Shown one piece after another: positions 34,353 through 44,420 of a stretch of DNA of 64,000 nt. Where the stretch lies: NCBI RefSeq assembly GCF_030253575.1, contig NC_080559.1, positions 4,548,501-4,612,500 on the forward strand. The letters run 5' to 3'. This DNA comes from Rhododendron vialii. Its lineage: Eukaryota > Streptophyta > Magnoliopsida > Ericales > Ericaceae. A model generated the notes under the pieces. The model was not told where the DNA came from. It saw only the letters and a program-made list of their open reading frames with translations, and did no database searches. Every line of letters begins with the position of its first letter. The stretch's first letter is position 1. The translations under genes were made by a program, and so were the position numbers.

Positions 34353-37300
34353 ATGAAGGCATGGGAGGCTACGGTTCGCAAGACGCAGGCTGCAGCAAAG
34401 AAGCGAGCCCACAGCCTTTTCGGGACAACATACGTTGCACATGCAGAGGATGACGATGATGACAAAGACGATGAAAGCCATGATCGCGGACAGGGAAAAG
34501 GACCGGGCGAAATTTACATTGCGGACAGAGTCCTAGCCAATGGGGATTACTATACAGGCCATTGGTCCGATAATTTCCCCCACGGGCTAGGAAAATACTT
34601 GTGGACCGACGGGTGCATGTACATAGGAGAGTGGTACGGTGGCAAGACAATGGGCAAAGGAAGGTTCAGTTGGCCTTCTGGGGCCACATACGAAGGCGAA
34701 TTCAAAAGCGGTTACATGGACGGAAAAGGCACGTACACGGGACCCAATGGCGAGACGTACAAGGGGCTTTGGGTCATGAATTTGAAACACGGGCACGGGA
34801 TCAAGACCTATGCGAACGGTGATTGTTACGACGGCGAATGGTGTCGCGGGTTACAAGAAGGCCATGGTAAGTACCAATGGAGTAATGGGAATCATTATGT
34901 GGGGGAATGGAAGAATGGAAGTATTTGTGGCAAAGGCACATTTATTTGGAGTAATGGGAATAGGTTTGATGGGTATTGGGAAGATGGGTTACCCAAAGGA
35001 AATGGAACATTTAGGTGGGAAAATGGGAGTACCTATGTGGGGAATTGGAGTAGAGATCCAAATGAACAAAATGGGACTTATTTTCCAATGGGATCCTCCA
35101 CTCCAGAGGAAAATCTTGATTGGGACCCTCAGGATGTGTTCAATGTGGATTTGGGTGATTGTAAAGTTTGTCCGAACGAGAAGGTTCCGATCATGCCGTC
35201 GCAAAAGAAGCTCGCGGTGTGGAGGTCAACGAAGGCGGCGGATTCCAATGTTAGGCCAAGGAGAATGTCAGTCGATGGGAGACTGGATGCAGGGGAGGAT
35301 AAGGAATTCAACCGGATGCGAATGTTGGAGGGTGGTGTTGGGGCTTCGTCGACTTGGGATTGTTTTGATAGGAATTTGACGGTGGGGAGAGAGATGGAAA
35401 ATGGCTTAGCCGGGGTGCAACTCGAAGATGCGTGTAAGAGAGGGAGTGCGATTAGGATACCAAATGTGGTGAAGAGACAAGGTGTGACAATCTCTAAAGG
35501 ACATAAGAACTATGAGCTAATGCTCAATTTGCAGCTGGGAATCAGGTATGTATGATGTGATAAACATCATAATGACTTAATAAAATTGGTTAGCAAATGT
35601 TGGGTATTTGTAGATTGTTGTAGTTTCTTACGTAGGTTTTGAGCAAGGTTTTAAATAGCGGCAGCTATGTAGCACATATCGTTTTTGTTCCCTTAGATAT
35701 ACCGGTCATAACCAAAATTCGCATCGTTTAGAAAATGGGCTGTCTAACCTCTTCAGAAGCAAATGTCAGAATGACAATGGTATTCCAACTTCATTCCTCT
35801 CAATCAAAAACACTACTTTGGGATGATTACCAATGGGAATGCAAAGTTAAATGCCAATGATGGAAATTTCATGACTTGGGTATTCTTCAAGCTTTGCATT
35901 CAACCTGGAATAGAAAACTGATACCCAACTCTTAACTAAGACTTTTGTCCACATTTTTGGCCCACCGGTGCAGACACAGATGTGTTCAGAGCCGTTTGGT
36001 GTACCTAGTGGGTGGGACGGCTTCCAGAAACCAGTGTTCGATCGAGCGTCCAAAAGTCTATGTCCAAGGCATTTTCCTTGAAACGTTTCAATTAATTTCA
36101 ATTTGGTCCCTTGTGTTATATTTTGGGCAGGCATTCTGTGGGAAGACCTGGTCCAGTTGCGACATTAGACTTAAAGGCTTCAGCTTTTGATCCAAAGGAA
36201 AAAGTCTGGACAAAATTTCCTGCGGAGGGATCCAAATACACTCCCCCACACCAGTCCTGCGAATTCCGGTGGAAGGATTATTGCCCCTTAGTTTTCAGGT
36301 GAGGGCTTACTTTATCACCCATGTTCAATCATTTTATTGTGCATTTAACACCTTTAGATTTGCATGGCATTAATCATGGGCACAGAAGTTCTAAGTGTTT
36401 GTGGTATCGACCCAGCGATTTTCGTCTCTGTTCCCCTGCCTTCTATAGCAATGCACTTACAGCAAGACGATAGAGTAGAAATCTCGAAAATCTACGATTC
36501 TTAATGAGATAAAATCATGCGTATGAGAATGCATTCGTTGAGAGAATTGAATTTTAGGTAAGAACTTACCCTCATCTATGTCCCCTTGCATAAAAAAGTG
36601 GAATAGGCTATGGTGGAGAGATTTTAGAGATGCATTTAAAACCATCGATCGATATGGTGCCCATGTGTATAGTTGTCCGTACTAATGAATTTGGCACGAT
36701 AATGATGTTGCGCAAGCTGGTCAGAATACGTGATTATTGAAAAGAGATATCAAAACAATGTCTGGCCTTGTTTGTGTATGTGGGGAATCTTCTTTCGCAT
36801 GCGTCGTATTTAGGAGTGCTTGTACTGATTTCGCATTCATGATATGAATTCAGGACTTTGAGGAAGTTGTTCAATGTAGATGCAGCAGACTACATGATAT
36901 CGATTTGCGGGGACGACGCGCTTCGAGAGCTCTCCTCTCCCGGTAAAAGTGGAAGCTTCTTCTACTTGACCGACGACGATCGTTACATGATCAAGACCAT
37001 GAAGAAAGCAGAAGTCAAAGTGAGATACCTTCTCGCCTTCTAATTCCTTCCCCATGGATACGTTATGGCTTGTTGGATCAATTGCTTTCGGCTTTCGTCT
37101 TTTTAATTTTAGCCTGTCCATGAGGCCGGATATCAAGTTATCAAAAAGAAATATCTCATTCTAATTTTCTAGTCGTGATCATGATTATTTAGGTGCTCCT
37201 GAGGATGCTTTCGGCCTATTATAATCACGTCCGCGCCTTCGAGAACACACTTGTTACCAAATTCTATGGCTTGCATTGTGTGAAGTTGAATGGTCCTGCC

Positions 37301-40300
37301 CAGAAGAAGGTATTTATGCCTCCACAAAATTATGTATGTCTTTTATTATTTCATGCTATATCAGTATCAAGTAAGGGGTTGGTCGAACGAGAGCATACAG
37401 CGGGATTACTCTCCGGAGCTCCGTACTCCCTTGCGGCCACAAGAGATTATGCCATCGTTAACTTCAAAATCTCCAAAATTAATCGAGTCGCGTATAAGCT
37501 GAACCGTCCTAGGCACTCAGCTCCCATTTGATTTTTACCCAAAACAAAGAAATACATCCAAGACGCATCTCGGTAGAGTGTGCGTCCTATTCCAAATAAA
37601 ACATTCCAAGCAAAACCATTGTGCCAACAGAAAAGATAGAGGATATATGAAAGAAATGTTGCGGAAATAAGGATCAAACCAAAAACACACAAAGAAACAC
37701 ACACACCCAATTGAACACAGAGACAACGGATTTACGTGGTTCGGCAAATCGCCTACTCCACGGACAACTGATTTGTATTTGGAGGATTTACAAACTCTCA
37801 CCCAATCCCAGTGTACACCCACCCAAACTCACAAACTCTCAGATCTCTGTGTTACTTTACAATAGCAAACTACTAGGGTATATATAGGGAGGAGTAAAAC
37901 CATGTTCACAGCCACGCCAGAGAAGAAAATTCCCATTGAGACTTTTAATGCAGCTTTATCCCAAAGCTTCCTTTTGTCAAACATAGCTGCTGGAGGGGAT
38001 GAAAATTCCCATTGAGACTTTTAATGCAGCTTTATCCCAAAGCTTCCTTTTGTCAAACATAGCTGCTGGAGGGGATTTTGAGCCAATCCTCTGAAGATCT
38101 TCTTTGACCAAAATCCTCCCTCTTGTGGAAAACGTGAGAAAACTCCAATCTTCAACAATCTCCACCTTGGCGAGAAATCACAAGAAAAACATGAAATCGT
38201 CCATGAAATAACACTGGACGGTCTAGATTCACTTTCATGTTTTTATCAGGCCTCTTGTTCCAAATACAACATTCCTGTCACATTCTCCATGACAAAACCA
38301 TAATCCTATGGGCACTAACCAAGGGTCCACGTGCACCGATAGTAGTGCACAGATCGGAGCACGGGATCCACGTTTGGATTTCTCACAAATGATCTGAGCC
38401 GTTCATTTAGTACCTATAGTTGGGTCGACAACAAAAATCAAATTTTTTTTTTTTGCTAATGAAGAGTGGTCCCTGGGCCAGCTTGCACGCACCATAGGAC
38501 TAATCTCTCTAGCCCCCCACAAGCCCCTGCTAACCCAAAGGGTTTTTACGCATGGGGTGGCCCCAAGGGCTTTTCGTAGTGCATGAGTCGAACCTGGGAC
38601 ATCAGGGTGGTAAGCCCCTCCGTCCTGGCCGATCAACCAATTGCACTACCCCTTGAACCGATAACAAAAATCTTGTAGGGCATTGTTTTCATTTTTTTGG
38701 TTTTCATGTGGTGGTTAATGGGATTGATGATTTTTATTTTTTTCCAGGTGCGGTTCATAATAATGGGGAATCTGTTCTGTTCTGAATACACAATTCACAG
38801 AAAATACGACTTGAAAGGGTCTTCGCTTGGCCGCATAACAGACAAGCCAGAGGCAGAAATCGATGCCACCACCATTCTTAAAGACCTTGATCTCAACTTC
38901 TTATTCCGTTTGCAGAGGACCTGGTTTCAAGAATTCCGAAGGTAAACTCAAATTTGGCCTAATTGCGCGGGAAAGTCTGCGTGCGTAGATTTATATGCAC
39001 AGACTCGTTCACATCTGTGTCCAGAATCGCCCATACATGATGATCCCTTGATATTTTGTTCAGTCATGTATGTCAGATAGCTATGCGAATCAGTGCACAC
39101 ATAAGTCTTTACACGAAGCATTGCATGGGGCGTTTTTGCTAACTAAAAAGTTATAGGATGCTGCTTGTAAAGATAAGTCAAAACAAGGCTAACCATGACT
39201 ATGCCCCACTTGTTCGTTTTTAGCCTTGTTCGTCTGAATCACTAGTTTTAACCATGACTATGCTAGTGCACAAATATAACTTAAGGGATTGGCGTGACAG
39301 TCAAGGGCTTGACACTTGGGAGATCATTTCTTTTTAAGATTTCAAGTTCAAAACCTCCTAAGTGCTATCAATTCCATTGTCACCAATCTAGAATTAGTTG
39401 AGGTGCCCGGACATCTGATTTATTAGAAACAATGGATTGCATCTAACATTACACTCTTGGATTTGCTTTTTCCTATTTAATTTCGACCAAATAGGCAAGC
39501 AAAATTGAACGTTGGTGTATTCTTTTTTTACAGGCAACTAGATAGAGATAGTGAGTTTCTAGAACAGGAAAGAATAATGGACTACAGCCTTCTGGTTGGA
39601 CTTCACTTCAGAGACTCAACAAATTCCGGCAATCTTATTCTTTCCGGTGATCCGACACCTAGTACTGGTAAAACACAATACTAAACACAACCTTAGGTTG
39701 GTCATTTATAAATTAATCGACGAGAAGGGAGTTTAATGTGTACCCTTTTTTCCATGTAGATGATGATGCAGAGACAGAACCGTCAGCTCCCCGTCTTTCA
39801 AGAGCAGCTGTGGATCAGCTTCTCTCAGATCCAGAAGGGTAAGTTTTTTCCTCTGAAGTGTTGCTTTCATTCAAGTCTTATGACTCTAAATTTTGAAAAA
39901 TAAAAACATCGCAAAAGGGACGCGTTCTCATTATATTTCTTTCCGGTAATCCATTCTGAATTAAAATTGAAAGATAAAAAGCAAGTACAGTAATCCACTA
40001 TTTTGGCGTTTCCACTTGCGATTTGAAGCTCTCCAATTGCGTGTGAACTGCTAAGCCCTTGATAAGTTGTTGGATTGCTTAACTTTCTGCCAACTCTGGC
40101 AAGGTGTTTAGCACTGGCCTTCTTTCTTTCTTTCCTTTTCTTTTTTTTTCGGTTTGGTCAGTCGAAGGACTTCATAGTGTATCGTTAAGCTCATCGATTA
40201 TGCTAAAATGATAGCTGTTACAATATTCTGGTATGGTGAACTACTAGAGATGCTTGAATACTGAGGTGAATTTTGGAAGTTGAAAGAGAAATCAGTAGTT

Positions 40301-40843
40301 GTGCTATTCAAGCTAGCTGACAGTTAACTTGAAACCAACTGACGTGTCAAGAACTAAATTGACGAATATTGACAGTATTGTAGTTGGCCAATCGCACCTA
40401 GCATTCGGGATGGGATACGTATCGTTTTTGTAAGGACACGATTGTATCCCGTATCGTAGGTTTTTGACAACTATGATCAAAATCAATAACACTGTACCTT
40501 GAAATATGCACAAACTTTTTTTTGTGTGTGTGTGGATTGATGAGTAAATTGCAGGTGGGCTAGCATAAGGCTAGGAATAAACATGCCAGCAAGAGTAGAA
40601 AGAACAGAGAGAAAGCTCGATTGTGAGTTTCAGGTGGTGGGAGAGCCAACTGGGGAATACTATGATGTGGTGATGTTCTTTGGAATCATAGACATTTTAC
40701 AAGACTATGACATTACAAAGAAGCTTGAGCATGCCTACAAGTCCATCCAGTACGATCCCACCTCAATCTCAGCCGTCGATCCTAAACAGTACTCGAGGCG
40801 TTTCCGCGACTTCATTCTCAAAGTTTTCGAGGAAGACGCCTGA
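34353..40843 (+). CDS. PIP5K: Phosphatidylinositol 4-phosphate 5-kinase with MORN repeats (PIP5K4/5/6-like)
   Basis: Makes PtdIns(4,5)P2 from PtdIns4P at the plasma membrane. Exons: 34353-35545, 36131-36298, 36854-37019, 37193-37309, 38748-38941, 39534-39667, 39760-39838, 40555-40843. All phases join, giving 779 aa. The N terminus [12 protein letters not shown] is typical of the PIP5K4/5/6 group. An acidic stretch ([12 protein letters not shown]) follows, then eight MORN repeats at residues 67-240 (YYTGHW, MYIGEW, TYEGEF, TYKGLW, CYDGEW, HYVGEW, RFDGYW, TYVGNW). After a linker (PRRMSVDGR), the kinase domain begins at about 390: IMGNLF near 554, DLKGSSLGR near 570, [11 protein letters not shown] near 627, and an activation loop with [14 protein letters not shown] near 735 that keeps the Lys-Lys and Glu of type I kinases. 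The ATG at 34353 is the first in frame. Homologues often have a few residues before KAWE, and QNCGI upstream resembles them, so an upstream start cannot be excluded. Intron 4 holds a copia LTR and a SINE. Confidence 0.95.
37657..38157 (-). mobile_element. Copia-type LTR remnant in PIP5K intron 4
   Basis: On the minus strand a polypurine-tract-like AAGGTGGAGAT is followed by TGTTGAAG, the start of a roughly 500-bp LTR that ends in GCAACA. Inside are CGTAAATCCGTTGTCTC and GTGTACACTGGGATTGGG, common in plant copia LTRs. About 250 bp of adjacent internal sequence may remain to the right (to about 38400). No pol domains, so it is a truncated insertion. PIP5K splicing across it is inferred from intact exon borders. 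Confidence 0.75.
37925..38076. repeat. 76-bp tandem duplication inside the LTR
   Basis: Two consecutive 76-bp units starting GAAAATTCCCATTGAGACTT (37925 and 38001), apparently identical. Confidence 0.95.
38440..38662 (-). mobile_element. tRNA-derived SINE with TSD in PIP5K intron 4
   Basis: Minus strand: box A-like TAGTGCAATTGG, box B GGTTCGACTC, the shared 3' domain GATTAGTCCTATGGTGCGTG followed by CAAGCTGGCCC, and a poly-A tail (T run at 38443-38454). AACAAAAATC flanks it on both sides (38430-38439, 38663-38672), extendable to about 14 bp with one mismatch. Confidence 0.85.
39282..39425 (+). mobile_element. Degenerate SINE in PIP5K intron 5
   Basis: Plus strand: box A-like TGACAGTCAAGG, box B-like AAGTTCAAAACC, and a 3' end GAATTAGTTGAGGTGCCCGG then ACATCTG that matches the plant SINE 3' domain with a central deletion. 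Confidence 0.55.
40374..40475. mobile_element. Small inverted-repeat element in PIP5K intron 7
   Basis: GGGATGGGATACGTATCG and CGATTGTATCCCGTATCG are inverted arms, with weaker outer complementarity (ATTGTAGTTG, GACAACTATG). A probable MITE, about 100 bp. Confidence 0.45.
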
Positions 40844-42055
40844 ACAAGGATCACCCACCTGCTACTAACCCATTTTCTGAAAGACGAAATGCTGTTCTTT
40901 TACAATTCATGTACGGATAACTTATCTGAATGATGCGACAGTGACATTTGTACAATCATAAGTCACTCAAATCGGCCTTTTAGTTTTAAATAACAAAGAC
41001 TCGAATCCACCTCACGATTCTGTAGAATTCTTTGTTTGTATATCGACTATTCTGTTAATGACATACGGATAGGACTTTTTGTACAGAATCGTGAAAATGC
41101 CGCCTCCACACCGGTTACACTCTGATCTCATTTCTCAATCCATGCTGTAGATTCATAGGTAAGATAATTGGGAAAGGTTACAGCAAAAGGTGTAAAAAAA
41201 TTTCCAACACAACCATTTTATCATGAATTCTTTTGATCTAATCTCAGGACATAAAATTTTGGGATGATTTTGCAGATAAAATTCTCTCCGATGACATCGA
41301 TGTTGGCCTTTTTTTGGCTTAATAAGCCATTTGGATTATGTTTGGTTTTATTCAAACTTTTTCCGCATTTGTTGTGGATTATTGGTTCTTCTAACGAAGT
41401 TCCCTATGTTTACAGATCGAAAACTATGTAGTTTATACTAGTAAAACAAAAATACACGGTCCATACGCTTGTAAAAGAATAATGAAAGAAGACACGAAGG
41501 ACCAAAATCAACATAGACCAAAAAAAAAAGCCGAAGAAAAAGCTGGTGTTAATCATATGCCCATCATCTGTAAGTGTCGCCATCGCCTTCACTATTCAGG
41601 ACTATTCCTGAAGGATGAGTGGCCAGTGGCCACCAGTCGCCATATCCATGTCGTGGTCAATCCAAAAAATGTCGGGAAGATGAAAAATCTTACCTCACTC
41701 TAGGAGGGAGAAAAAATGTCTACCCCAATCCAGAACAATTTGGAGAGAGAGAGAGAGAGAGAGCCTAAAGGAGACGAATGCTTCTGCACCATCTCCCTAT
41801 CGATTATCGTTTCCAGATTGTGGCACGGTTTTAGCATATATATTTTTCAAGAAAACAAAAATATAGTTTAGAAGCTTTTCTTATCTTTTTCCCAATCTGC
41901 ATTTGTGATGAGTGTAATCCATAAAAGCAACCTTTGAATTTTGGATTTATCAAGGGAAAAGGGAAAAAAAAAAAGAAGAAGAGGAAAACAAATACAGTAA
42001 TAAAATCAGATCCATATTTTATGACACCACCCAGTAAAGTACAACTACATAATTT
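40844..42055. other. Intergenic between convergent PIP5K and SMG7-A
   Basis: The PIP5K 3' UTR, then A/T-rich sequence with a short GA repeat at about 41742-41763. No gene recognised. Confidence 0.6.
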
Positions 42056-42429
42056 AGTTTCTGTTACTTAATTCTCTTTTTCTTTTCTTTTTTTTCCTTT
42101 AGCAAATCCAAACAAAGGGCAAGGAAAAAAAAAAAAGAATAATTCAAGTTAAAATACTCCACAACTTGAAATATTAGACAACATATCCGAATCGTGAAAC
42201 ACAAGGCTGCAAGCAGCCAAGCATTATTAGACACACAGAAAGCAAAATGCGTCTGCAACCACATGCTTGTTTTCTAAATCATCACAATCCAAAACAAGAT
42301 CACCAGACTCTTCCCATAGCTAATTTGAGGTAAACTACACTATCTGAACAACCGGGCAACTCGACAGAAACTGCAAAGATTTCTACTTCAAGCGCTCACT
42401 GGCCAGAAAATAGTGACATCGTCCATGGC

Positions 42430-42684
42430 ATCACAAACCTATTTATTATGTCCCCATCTAGCAGATACCTTTTACCAGTCAAACTATTGATAGCTAGTAG
42501 AACTTCAGTAGTCTTCATACTTCAATCCGTCCAATTTCAAATACCACCATTAGACATCTTGATTCGTGTTATAGACGTCCCAACCATCCAACCAGACAAG
42601 AATCGTACCCTCATCAATCCGCATTTTCCAATCCCTACTGATTTCATTATCTCCACCCATGCGGTCTAGGAAGCTCAGCACAAG
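42430..42684 (-). other. SMG7-A last 3' UTR exon (degraded ORF)
   Basis: Behind an acceptor (CGCAG before 42684) the segment aligns with 52683-52904. It begins LVLSFLDRMGGDNEISRDWK and stops early at NTNQDV. The equivalent reading frame in unit B stays open to LLDGNKN. Interpreted as the terminal untranslated exon of SMG7. An alternative is a remnant of an unidentified neighbouring gene. Its 3' limit is not determined. Confidence 0.5.
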
Positions 42685-43899
42685 CTGCGTAAATAAGAAA
42701 GGAAAACAATGCCAATAAGTCAAACATGGAAAACGAAGAATTGTACAAGCAAGAGAGCATTTATAGACTATAGTGCAAGTGAAAACACCAGAACAAGATT
42801 CAAAAAGAAAACTCAAGATAATAATCCCCAACTAACCAGGCAAGCACACAGGACAGAAATATGTATATAATTCTGATTTATGTTCAGTTGCTATTCGTAT
42901 GATATCATAAATAGAAACAACCAAAAAGCAAATATTATTCATTTGTGTTTCTCACCTTTTACTTTTGTTAGGTGAATTATCGTTATGTTGTAATTTTTAC
43001 CGCATATTATGTTATGATTCCTGAGGCCTCGAAATAAGATCGTAGTATTACAAAATGACCGCCGTTGTGTCCACACATGCATGTCCTAGATGTGTCCCCG
43101 GTGTATCCCCAGCTTTGAATAAGTAAAATTAACTTGTGTGTTCCATATGTGTCTCCACAAGTACCCAGCGCGTCTGCGTCCACGAAGCATCCAACAAGCC
43201 TCTTAGACGTGTTGGTGATTGGTTACAGTTTTCAGATAAGCATTTTTTAAAACTTACTGTGTAAGACTTCTTTTTTGGGAAAAGAATCACTTTGAGAAAG
43301 CATTAAAAGATCTTTTAACAAAAAATACATGCGATAAGATACTAGATATGACTATTTGTATTTTCAAAATAATTTTTCCAAAAGTATTCTGCAAAACAGA
43401 TTCTGAAAGCTGCAACCTGCGAGACAGGCTCTGGATTTGGTTAAAAAAATTCTTCCAGCAGGGCCAATGCCCATAAAACAACCTCGAATTTCAAGTGCAA
43501 CATAATTACATAAATAACAAGGTTCAAGCTTGAGTTAGGAATTTGGCAGACCATTCTGCAGTTTCGGTCACCACAGAAGTGGAAGGACTGAGAAAAGAAA
43601 AGAACCAAAGATGCCTACAGTCAACCGCAATATTATGAGACTTGTCCTGGTAATTATTTTACCTGGGAAATAGTTGAACGTTGAGCATAAATGATAAAGC
43701 TAACAAGAACTGACTATTGTTAGCAATGTTATTAGGTTATTTACAGGTCCTTCGGCTGAGAAATGATAACAACTGGAGAGAAAAGAGAATCCTATCCAAA
43801 TACTAAGATGAGAAATACAGGTTCTCTCACCCCAAAATGGTGAGGTTCGTTGAGAAAATCCAATCCTTTCTTTTTCACCCTTTCTCACCATCCAAACTG

Positions 43900-43901
<2 letters not shown>

Positions 43902-43983
<82 letters not shown>
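43902..43983. repeat. Compound (GT)n(GA)n microsatellite
   Basis: GT repeats followed by about 24 GA repeats immediately beside the donor of the second 3' UTR exon of SMG7-A. Unit B has a GA repeat in the equivalent place. Confidence 0.95.
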
Positions 43984-43985
<2 letters not shown>

Positions 43986-43990
<5 letters not shown>

Positions 43991-44107
43991 CATTAGCAGG
44001 TGCCTGCAAAACTCTTCTCCAACAGAAACTAACATTGGCACACTGCAAAGGTGAACGAACTGGCAGCACCAGGTCACTGGACATCCAGCAAGTAAATTGC
44101 ACGCAAC
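43986..44107 (-). other. SMG7-A second 3' UTR exon
   Basis: Conserved in unit B (55021-55148), with CAG acceptor and GT donor both kept. The upstream partner is a donor (ATG before GTAAGA, exon edge 44403) only 18 nt after the SMG7-A stop codon. An exon junction lies more than 50 nt beyond the stop. Confidence 0.6.
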
Positions 44108-44420
44108 CTGAATGGCAAAGAAATAATCATTGCTGGATTTGGAGGAAATACTGATGTTGTATTTGGATCAAGGATTGGGGTAAAGAAAAGAAACGGAAAA
44201 GTTCAAGCATCTAACAACTCACGAATGTAAGTTTCTAAAACTTTTCCATCTCCTTCCCCTTTCCCATAAGCAAATCCTTGATTAAAATACAGCCTCAGGA
44301 ACAAATCCAGTGCTTTGACAAGAATCACTCTATAAACCACTTCAGCTCACCAGCAAAAACCTTGTTTACAGTCATAAAAGAGCATGAAAAGGTTCGTCTT
44401 ACCATCCGTCCATACTCATC

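Noticed and set aside
34369-35379. Long antisense and shifted frames within PIP5K exon 1
   Set aside because: The periodic MORN codons open other frames by chance. The MORN/kinase frame is clearly the real one.
43902-43983. Regularly repeated DNA that might suggest a CRISPR-like array
   Set aside because: These are simple dinucleotide microsatellites without spacers, in a plant genome.
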